Assembly: GCA_947179485.1 (NCBI GenBank)
Contig: OX359248.1
Span: 49,672,386-49,736,385, forward strand
Length of the DNA: 64,000 nucleotides
Direction: 5' to 3'
Origin: Allacma fusca
Taxonomy: Eukaryota > Arthropoda > Collembola > Symphypleona > Sminthuridae
Made by a program: the position numbers and the translations under genes. Below are positions 56,103 to 64,000 of this stretch, piece after piece. Each line of letters begins with the position of its first letter. Positions within the stretch are counted from its first letter, which is position 1. The notes beneath the pieces were generated by a model, which had not been told where the DNA came from, did no database searches, and saw only the letters and a program-made list of their open reading frames with translations.

Positions 56103-58729
56103 TTTGGAGAGACTCAAGTATTTGAAATTGTGCCAAATACTGTTTTAAATGCTAACATAAATCGAGAGTTTAAATTATTAAACCTAAAGCGTACCAACCA
56201 GCGATGATTAAGGAGTGCGGAATATGTTCCTGAACTGACGTCGACGAAGTTTGTAAGTATTGACTATTTTCTTGGTTGAAGGATTTTGAATCTTATAATT
56301 ATTTAGTACATACGTTTAATCAAATTAAGTCCAGCTGAACCAAGACTCCTCAAAATATTTAAAGACTTACTATTTATTATTTGTCATTTTATACCTTCAA
56401 AGTTCCTCTTTCCACAACCACCTCCTGGAATTTAATTTATATTTACGATATGTATCACTTAATACCTCCTCAATCCCAATATTGTGTAATAAAATATTTA
56501 AAATAAAAATTCCGTGCTGCGCATGTTATCCACATAGTTTATACAAATTAATGACGAAAAAATATTTATTTTTATTCCATGTACGTTAATAAATGGTTTT
56601 CAAAATGAATAAATGCTATAGCAAGAAAATGTTTGCATTCATTCCAGTAATATTTTATCCCAAGATAAATCATCTACTAAAGGGTATCAAGGTAAACGGC
56701 ACATACTTAATTTAGCAAAAATTTAAGAACAGTAATGTGAACAAATAGAATTCTCAGCAAGCGCTGATAGGTAGATGGAAAACCTCTAAAAATTATCTTT
56801 TGCACTTCAGCCTATATGTGAGTAGTTTGCAGTTTTACCCTTTCTCATATATGCAGCTGTTTACAAGATAGTGTACAAAAAGTGTTCAACGCACCCATCT
56901 ATGTTTTTCCCCAAAATTCACAGTACACAGTATCACAACTACTACGAATTATAATTATCTATAAAATTAATATTCCCGAATCCAAGTCGATAGGAAAGGA
57001 ACACCGAACATTTTACTTTGAAGATGAAACGTTAGAAACATATAGTTGTTCCTTGTCAAAATTCTCCTTTAGTCTCTCTCTCCCGAGTGACCTCTTAAAC
57101 CGGATACACGAATTACTTTCGTGTACTTCGAAACGGACCTCTTCGAGCTTCCGTCATCCAATATCAACAATAATAATCTCTAGGTATTTTAGTAATTACA
57201 TGTGTGAAAAACAATTATTCTAAATTGCGCTGGCGGCTGGTAACAGGACAATTAGTTACTACCAAATAGTTATTTTTATTAATTTGTGTTCTTTTTCTTC
57301 CCTTAAATTCGTGCACAAACTTTTCTTGCATGCACAGTCATATGTCTAAATTATGAATGCCTGTACTTTTACAAAAGTACTCTTGCACACTTACACTAAT
57401 TATATATCTACTCTTTATCCTACATTAGCAGATTTAAGTATTTGAACCATGAATCATCAACCAAGTCAAAGTGACCCATTTGGTGACAAAACTGATTAAC
57501 TTATCAGTTTTCGTATTGTCAACGTGCAGGCATTAACATTGCAATTCGGTCATTTCAATACCACTGACCGAAGACAATATTTGGAGCCATGGTACAGGTT
57601 CCCCAAATACGAACCAAAGTCAGCAATTATTTAAGAATTACAAAATTAGCAATGTTTTTGTTCTGCGCCAAACAATGCCGGCAAGTAAAATTAGTGAGGT
57701 TGGAAAGGCTGCACATAATTAAGTACTTAAAATAAATAAAACCTTTCAACAGTAGTGCCTACGTCTATACGCAAGACATAACCATCTGATTCATTTATGC
57801 AGTCTAAATTTTTAAATTTGGTTAATAAAATAAGCAGTTACAATATACAAATCTTCATATGATTTGTTACACAGCTTTTTGAATATGTTTTCTAAAAACA
57901 ATTACAACTTCTTCCCTTGCATTTCCTAGCTACTGCTTTTGAGTTCTAAACTTAATAATCTGCCTGGTGTACGTAGCTTACCAGACTTCCGTTTTGTAAT
58001 TATGACAGTCAGTGGAAACAAATATTATGACAGTTTGCAGAATACAAAAATCTTGTGCTTGATCTTGCGTGATCAAATTGACATTGCTCGATTTACAGTT
58101 GATACGAATGGTAAAAATTGAAATATCTGATTTACGGATGAATACAGATACATCAAAAATAAGCTTGTTAGTTAGACGTGGAAAAATTCTGGAGAAATCT
58201 ATGTATTTGAGATACGCCAACGCCAACGCTTCGTGTTCAGTGGAAGTGGTTAATTCTAATGCTGAAAGACGGAGTGATTTTGAAGCCGATTCTACATCAT
58301 TAATAACTTGCTGGATCACAAGCAGCTGACATTACGCAAGTCTGCAAATTAACTTCTCAAAGGAATTTCAGCTGCTCGGAATCAAGCTTTGCCATGCGCC
58401 TGCATTTGTATTTACTTGTCGGAATCAACCCCAAAAAAATACTTTGAGGAAAACCAGTCCATCCAGAAATTAGGCTCCAAACTTTTCGGTCTCGGAGCAA
58501 GCATATTAGATTCTAACCTATCCGTAAGTATTGTGGCATTGTGATGTTTGGACAAGACCTCAGTACTTCTTTAATATGTTTTGGGTTGTGCGTGATGGGT
58601 GTCTACGTGATGACCAATGTTTTGGGCTAGTGGACTGTATAAATAATTATTCTCAAAAGTTTTATTTCTCAAATGTTCCTTATGCAGTTCAAAATTCTCT
58701 ATGCACGATTTCTCTTTCGAAATAAGCAA
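56103..58729. other. 3' flank of the securin-like gene and intergenic DNA
   Basis: AATAAA at 56488-56493 is a candidate poly(A) signal for the securin-like gene. The rest is AT-rich with no supported gene. An open frame at 56882-57223 lacks homology. The left end of the retrotransposon lies somewhere near 58.7 kb. Confidence 0.5.
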
Positions 58730-59377
58730 AGCAGGTAAAAAGCTCTAGTTTCTACTAATTGCAAACTTTTATTAATATAATTTGAAGCGATCTGAAGATA
58801 ATTAAACTAAAATAAGGTTGTTGGTCTATGTCGGCTTCCAGTAGTACAAGTTCTGAGGTGTAGAGGCTCTCTGACTCTGGGCCTGGAGTGTCTTTTTATA
58901 GACAGCAATGACCCACGCCAAAAAAGGTAGAAAGGTTGAACAGCATCATAAACAAGGAACATGATTGGTTGACCTCTCTTCAATGGTCCAGTTCAGGTGA
59001 CCGGACATCAGTATTCTCTCGCAGCAGGGAAGCAACACAGTTTGCAGGGAGTTCAATGCTCCAACAAAAACTAATGGAAAATTCCAAGCCAAACATAGGC
59101 ACAAAAATACTAAATAAAGCTTCAATGTTTACAGGCGCTACTTACAGCTAAAATGTTATGCAAAGATAAAAGCTTATTCATCAAGAGCGTCTTTACATTG
59201 ATAAGCTCTGCACTTAAACGTAGGAAATATACCTGACCATCATATTTAAATTATCAAAAATGCGTTAAATAGGTCATTGTGAGATAAGAGTTTGCATTTA
59301 AATATTCCAGAACAATTTTCTTATTACTAAAATAATTTCGCATACAATATCGTGAATTTGTTATTTGGCACTAAACA
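58730..59377 (-). repeat. candidate 3' LTR
   Basis: On the minus strand, 65 bases after the polyprotein stop, a G-rich stretch (GGTCGGGTGAA) is followed by TGT at 59377. This resembles the polypurine-tract/LTR start of BEL/Pao elements. Within the segment are a TATA box (58892-58900) and an AATAAA (58768-58773), in the order expected for U3 then R. The far end is a guess. Confidence 0.45.
58892..58900 (-). promoter_or_regulatory. TATA box of the retrotransposon LTR
   Basis: TATAAAAAG on the minus strand inside the candidate LTR, about 120-130 bases upstream of an AATAAA. This spacing is plausible for LTR promoter and poly(A) signals. Confidence 0.45.
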
Positions 59378-59441
59378 TTCACCCGACCTTGAAAGACTGG
59401 ACTTTCAACATAAACTGCACCGATGAACAAACATTCATTAA

Positions 59442-61662
59442 TTATGACATGGATTCAACTGGCATGCGACAGATCTTGAAGATTGGTCTTGAATAGGTGC
59501 CTTCAGCAGTCTTTACTGTCACAACTCGTACTCTTCCGTCGTCGCCGGGATGACACTGGATGATGCGCCCAAGTTTCCATTTAGAAGGTGGAACTCGCTC
59601 ATCCTTGATGATTATTAGTTCTCCAGTTTTCACATTTGGTTCCGCATTGTACCACTTGGGTCGTTCTTGGAGACGTGTGAGATACTCACCAACCCATCGG
59701 CTCCAGAAATGCTGAACCATCTGTTGCAACTTCTGCCATCGATTAAGACGGTTCATTGGAATCTCAGCAAGGTCTTGGTCTGGAAGAGCAACTAAGGGCC
59801 GTCCAACTAAAAAGTGTCCAGGGGTCAAAACTTCCAAGTCATTAGGATCGGAAGAAATCTCACTCAAAGGACGGGAGTTTAGACAGCCTTCTACTTGAGC
59901 CAGGATAGTGCTAATCTCTTCATAGGTTAGAAATGCTTCGCCAAGGACCCTCCGCAAATGGTGCTTAGTGGATTTTACTCCAGCCTCCCAGAGCCCACCA
60001 AAGTGAGGTGCTGACGGCGGGTTGAATTCCCAAATTACACCCTCGTCCTGCCATACTTTCCGGAGCTCCTTGGATTGTGACATTTCTACCAAGGACCTTA
60101 GCTCGCGTTCTGCTCCAATAAAGTTGGTACCTTGATCTGAAAACATTTTCTTGGGACTGCCTCTTCTCGCAGCAAACCTCCTAAAGGCGGCAATGAAAGC
60201 TTCTGAAGAGAGGTCTCCTACGAGTTCTAAGTGGATGGCCCTGGTAGACATACATACAAACAATGCTACATAACCCTTGTATGATTTCTGACCACGACCA
60301 AACTTTAGGTTAAAAGGCCCTACGTAGTCCACACCGGATGTGCTAAAGGGGGCTGAGGCTACCACTCTGTCACCAGGAAGATCACCCATCAACTGCTTGC
60401 TTGTAGCAGCAGCTTGCCGGACGCAGGTCAGACAGCTTCGGATAACCCGTCGAACAGCTTTCTTTCCATTCAAAATCCAGAATTTCATTCTTGTAGCTGC
60501 AAGAGTTAATTGAACTCCTCCATGAAGTGTCCGCTGATGGTAATATTCAATTACCAATTTCGTCAGATGGCAATTTGCTGGAAGTAGAGCCGGATTCCTT
60601 TGTGTGAACGGCAAGAGAGACTTTCGCAGGCGTCCACCGACGCGGAGAAGTCCGTCATCACTCACAAAGGGGCACAAATGAAGCAACACACTTTTCGTGG
60701 TCAAAGGCTTGTCATTTAGAATGGCATTAACGTCCTTAAAAAAGTGTTCACGTTGTACATACCTACTCCATGCTTTCTCTGCTTTCTCCAGCTCAAAGGG
60801 AGTCAAATGGTCAAAGTTCTTTGGTCCCCTAATATTAACAATGAATCTCAGCCAGGTAGCAGTACGATGACGAAGCTGGGAGATGGTTGCAAAGCAATCA
60901 GATGAAAGGCCAAAGCTCGTGTTCAAATTCACGGTAATGACCTTCCTTTCTTCGCAGAGAGCTTCATCTGAGCTAGTTTCTTCATCTTCGGTCACTGAGG
61001 TGGGACGTGAAAGCCAGGATGGACCATTCCACCACAACTCATTTTTTAGGAGATCTTCAGGTGACAATCCTCGAGAGGCTGGATCTGCTGGATTTTCTGT
61101 CCCTAAAACGTGGACCCAGTCGCTGGATGGAATGTGGCCTTGGATTTCGCTCACTCTGTTGGCTACAAAGGTCTTCCATCTATTTGGATTGCCCCGAATC
61201 CAGTCTCTAGTCACCGTGGAGTCGGTCCATGCCTTCACGTCTGCAACCTGCAAGTGCTTAAAGCATTCTCGAACCACTTTCATTAACCTTACTAATAACA
61301 CCGCACTACACAACTCCAATCTAGGAAGGGAAATTGTCCTTAGAGGAGCCACTCTTGTCTTAGCAGCAACCAACTTTACTTCGTAGTTACCATCTTCAGA
61401 TTCTGAGACCAGGTATACACACGCAGCGTACGCAAGCTGTGAAGCGTCGCAGAAGCCGTGAAGATGGAATTTGGTTGACTGTACTTTAGTGACACATCTC
61501 GGAATATGTGCTTTCTCAATATCAGGTAGGCTGTCCCGAAAGATCTTCCATTTCTTTGCAACATCTTCTGGAAGAGGCTCGTCCCACCCCAACTTCAGTT
61601 GCCAGAGCCCTTGCATAAGTATTTTGGCGCATACTATGACTGGAGCAAGCAAACCTAAAGGA
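59442..61662 (-). CDS. pol: BEL/Pao polyprotein, RNase H and integrase part
   Basis: Open frame of about 736 residues without its own ATG; it continues the pol reading frame beyond a frameshift near 61.66 kb. First comes the connection/RNase H region (HGFCDASQLAYAACVY, then VKAWTDSTVTRDWI). The integrase zinc-binding region follows near 60.4-60.57 kb (HQRTLHGGV and CLTCVRQ). The integrase core near 59.95-60.35 kb has all three acidic residues: D in GVDYVGPF, D in SDQGTNF and E in GGLWEAGVK. The C-terminal DUF5641 region near 59.47-59.85 kb (TPGHFLVGRPL, RWQKLQQMVQHFWSRW) is diagnostic of BEL/Pao. It ends at TAA. The catalytic residues are intact, so only the frameshift upstream appears disabling. 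Confidence 0.92.
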
Positions 61663-64000
61663 TCAAAGACTGGCTATATCCGCCAACACATTCCGTTTAG
61701 TAAAGGTACATCTTTCTTCAAATGAGGTTTCGAAAGTAAAAATGTCATGAAATGGATTCCATTTCATTCCCAGGCTCTTTACTGAATTGTTGCGATCAAG
61801 TTCAAGAGGTATTCGAGATTCACAGAGTTCCACGGGTATCTGCTTCAGAACTTCTTCAGAGTTTGAGGACCATTTTCTCAGCTCAAATCCCCCTCCAGCT
61901 AGCAACTTAGTGACCTCGTGGTATAACTTTATGGCATCTTCCTCAGTCATTGCACCGGACATTTGGTCGTCAACGTAGAAGTCGGATAAGACCGCCTGAG
62001 CACCGAGTGGAAAGTTTTCGCCATCTTCAATTGCAAGCTGGTTGAGACATCTCACAGCGAGGTACCCCGAGGGCTTGACGCCATAAGTAACAGTGAGGAG
62101 CCTTACAATTCCTACATTGCCACTATCATTTCTCCACAAGATGCGCTGAAAGTCGCAATCGGAGTCGTCTACCATGATCTGACGGTACATTTTCGCTGCG
62201 TCCGATTTGATAACGACCAGGTAACTTCTCCAGCGGACTAAATGAGGGAAGATGTCGTCCTGAAGTTTCGGCCCATCCATCAGCATGTCGTTGAGAGAAG
62301 CTCCTGTCGCTGATTTGGCCGAGGCATCAAACACGACCCTACATTTGGTTGTGCTACTAGACTCCTTTATCACTGCGTGATGTGGGAGATAGTAGACGGC
62401 TTCATCACGGGCAGTGTCTTCCTCAGTAGGAACAAATTTCATGTGACCCAAGGCTAAATATTCTTTCATGAAGTCCTCATATTGACATTTCAATTCTGGG
62501 GATTTCTTCAGACGTGACTCAACTTGGAGTAACCTCTTCAATGCTCGGGACTTAGAGTTACCTAGTGCTGGTGGATTCTTCTTAAAGGGGAGCTTCACAA
62601 TAAATCTGCCAGTATCATTACGCTTGTAATTTTGTACAAAATGATTCTCACATTCAATTTCCTCTGAAGTCATGTGCGGGCTCCTGTCTACCTCTTCAAG
62701 TTCCCAGAATTTCCTCAGCGTCTCATTAAGTCCGGCCATAGTATGAAGTACTTGAACTTGTGAGAAATGACTGGAGCCTAGTAACCTCCCTGAGAGCAGC
62801 CATCCCAATTCAGATTCCATGGCAACTGGTGCCCCAACCTCCCCATTGACTTTTCGGCCTAGCATAATCTGAGTGTAGACTTCATTTCCACGCAGAATAT
62901 CTATTTTCCCTGGGACGAAAAAGTCCGGATCTGCTAGTTGCAAGTTCCTGAGATGCTTCCACTTATTCGGGTTGCAGGGGAGCTGGGGCTGGTCTCCAGT
63001 TACCTTTGTAAGAATCAGACAATGAACATTAATGACATAACTGCGATCATGTAATGACACAACTTCAATGTCACTGTAACCCCTTGCAGTCCCCACGGGT
63101 AAGCCAGACAACCCGGAAATTTCCACATCAGTTCTTTTCCGCTTAAGCCCCAAGCCTTGTACTAATTCCTCAGTAATGAAGCTTGATTGTGAGCCACTGT
63201 CCAACAAGGCCCGACACTTAACCAGTTCACCAGTCTGCCTCCTAACATACACTTGAATAGTGGATAATAGTACTTGCGAAGTCCTACTATCACTCACATG
63301 TATAGCATTAGTTGTAGACGAGTCATTCTCAATCTTCTTAGAGTCATTATGTAACAACGTGTGATGCTTACGAGAACATTTTTCACAAGAACCTTTACTA
63401 CTACAGTTATTGCTACGGTGACCTGCATTCAAACATAGGAAGCACGTACCTTTTTTCTTGAGAAGCTCATATCTCTCATTTACAACTAGTTTTAGAAAAC
63501 TGTCACACTTATCCAACCCATGATGCCCGCTGCAACAGACGCAACCGGTGCTTGATGACCCATGATGGCTTGTGGATTGCTTTTTCTTTCCATCCTTGAC
63601 TTTCTCCTTATTACTGAATTCGTTGGGCTTTACCTTCTCAGATCCAGCAGCTATGCAGACCCAGGCTTCCTTTTCCAAGAATTCCATCAGGCTCTTGACC
63701 GTTGGCATGTCGTCAGACTTGAGTGTCTTTTCCCACTCCCTTCGCAAAGAGCTATCCAGTTTCTGGACCAAGAAAAAATACAAAAAATCATTATCCTTTG
63801 GTCGACTCTGAGCCTTAAGCGATTCCAACGCGCGGTTGATGCCATCGACAAAGTCAATAAGGGCGCTTCCACTTCCATCTAGGGTCTTCAGGTCGTGCAG
63901 TTGTCGTAGGTAGGAACCCACAATCTCCCTGGTTACGTTGAACCTCTTCTTAAGCAACTCCAAGGCAACTGCATAATTACTGTCACTAATTTTAATGGGA
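61663..64000 (-). CDS. gag-pol: BEL/Pao gag-protease-reverse transcriptase part (5' incomplete)
   Basis: Minus-strand open frame running off the right edge of the window and ending at a premature TGA at 61663. From the edge: a gag region of the DUF1759 type (ALELLKKRFN, LVQKLDSSLRREWE); a CCHC zinc knuckle near 63.41-63.45 kb (CFLCLNAGHRSNNC) followed by a second Cys/His motif (CEKCSRKHH); an aspartic protease with LLDSGSQSSFI near 63.19-63.21 kb (peptidase A17 type); and reverse transcriptase, with CRVVFDASAKS near 62.33 kb and the catalytic YVDD near 61.97 kb. The true start is outside the window. The stop falls just past the reverse transcriptase, where related proteins continue without a break. 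Confidence 0.92.
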   Translation of the reverse strand, partial: PIKISDSNYAVALELLKKRFNVTREIVGSYLRQLHDLKTLDGSGSALIDFVDGINRALESLKAQSRPKDNDFLYFFLVQKLDSSLRREWEKTLKSDDMPTVKSLMEFLEKEAWVCIAAGSEKVKPNEFSNKEKVKDGKKKQSTSHHGSSSTGCVCCSGHHGLDKCDSFLKLVVNERYELLKKKGTCFLCLNAGHRSNNCSSKGSCEKCSRKHHTLLHNDSKKIENDSSTTNAIHVSDSRTSQVLLSTIQVYVRRQTGELVKCRALLDSGSQSSFITEELVQGLGLKRKRTDVEISGLSGLPVGTARGYSDIEVVSLHDRSYVINVHCLILTKVTGDQPQLPCNPNKWKHLRNLQLADPDFFVPGKIDILRGNEVYTQIMLGRKVNGEVGAPVAMESELGWLLSGRLLGSSHFSQVQVLHTMAGLNETLRKFWELEEVDRSPHMTSEEIECENHFVQNYKRNDTGRFIVKLPFKKNPPALGNSKSRALKRLLQVESRLKKSPELKCQYEDFMKEYLALGHMKFVPTEEDTARDEAVYYLPHHAVIKESSSTTKCRVVFDASAKSATGASLNDMLMDGPKLQDDIFPHLVRWRSYLVVIKSDAAKMYRQIMVDDSDCDFQRILWRNDSGNVGIVRLLTVTYGVKPSGYLAVRCLNQLAIEDGENFPLGAQAVLSDFYVDDQMSGAMTEEDAIKLYHEVTKLLAGGGFELRKWSSNSEEVLKQIPVELCESRIPLELDRNNSVKSLGMKWNPFHDIFTFETSFEERCTFTKRNVLADIASL

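Larger units (their letters stand above)
58730..64000 (-). mobile_element. BEL/Pao LTR retrotransposon, 3' part
   Basis: Minus-strand element entered from its 3' end. From right to left it holds gag, protease, reverse transcriptase, RNase H and integrase, then a candidate 3' LTR. This gene order and the Pao-type peptidase A17 and DUF5641 regions place it in BEL/Pao. The 5' LTR and gag start lie beyond the right edge. Two very long open frames with a single frameshift between them point to a recent insertion. The left boundary is approximate because the LTR end could not be fixed without the other LTR. Confidence 0.9.

Noticed and set aside
56882..57223. Plus-strand frame of 113 codons
   Set aside because: Low-complexity Ile/Ser-rich translation, no ATG at its start, no family resemblance.

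Overview
The window is animal nuclear DNA and most likely arthropod. It is AT-rich, its genes are split by short GT..AG introns (mostly 75-120 bases, a few of 0.4-1.1 kb), and it carries a BEL/Pao LTR retrotransposon. The encoded proteins are metazoan: TAF5, a single-domain secreted ACE, TBCD, hexosaminidase D and TMEM245. The species cannot be named from the sequence. I see no bacterial operon, CRISPR array, rRNA gene or intact tRNA gene.

Layout. 72-2497 (+) is the 3' part of TAF5, cut by the window start. 4751-8519 (+) is a divergent seven-helix receptor in six exons. 10036-10860 (-) is a two-exon gene for an unrecognised secreted protein of about 201 residues with a TATA box. 13070-18059 (+) is an eight-exon angiotensin-converting-enzyme-like peptidase of about 603 residues. 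19329-20791 (-) is a predicted secreted Thr/Ala/Pro/Val-rich protein whose signal peptide appears to be split across an intron. 21573-22930 (-) is a four-exon aldo-keto reductase. 26410-31431 (+) is TBCD in 14 exons, about 1195 residues. 34966-37625 (-) is a membrane-anchored hexosaminidase D-like GH20 enzyme in four exons. 48087-51882 (-) is TMEM245 in nine exons, about 981 residues. 54755-56102 (+) is a five-exon gene for an acidic 241-residue protein with a faint likeness to securin. From about 58.7 kb to the window end (-) lies a BEL/Pao element, entered at its 3' end and running off the right edge. Its polyprotein is broken by one frameshift near 61.66 kb.

The exon models were built by hand so that splice sites, reading phase and family similarity agree. 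For every complete multi-exon gene the exon lengths sum to whole codons. The genes look independent, with no shared pathway or operon-like grouping. TAF5, TBCD and TMEM245 are housekeeping genes. The ACE-like peptidase and the two neighbouring orphan proteins all carry predicted signal peptides, but nothing in the sequence shows that they act together.

The long gene-free stretches (37.6-48.1 kb, 22.9-26.4 kb, 31.4-35.0 kb) are AT-rich. They hold a cluster of degenerate duplicated and inverted segments at 42.8-45.1 kb, part of a scattered exact 11-base motif, simple repeats and possible tRNA-derived relics. No clearly new system is visible. The best candidates for something undescribed are the securin-like protein, the two orphan secreted proteins, the divergent receptor and the repeat cluster.
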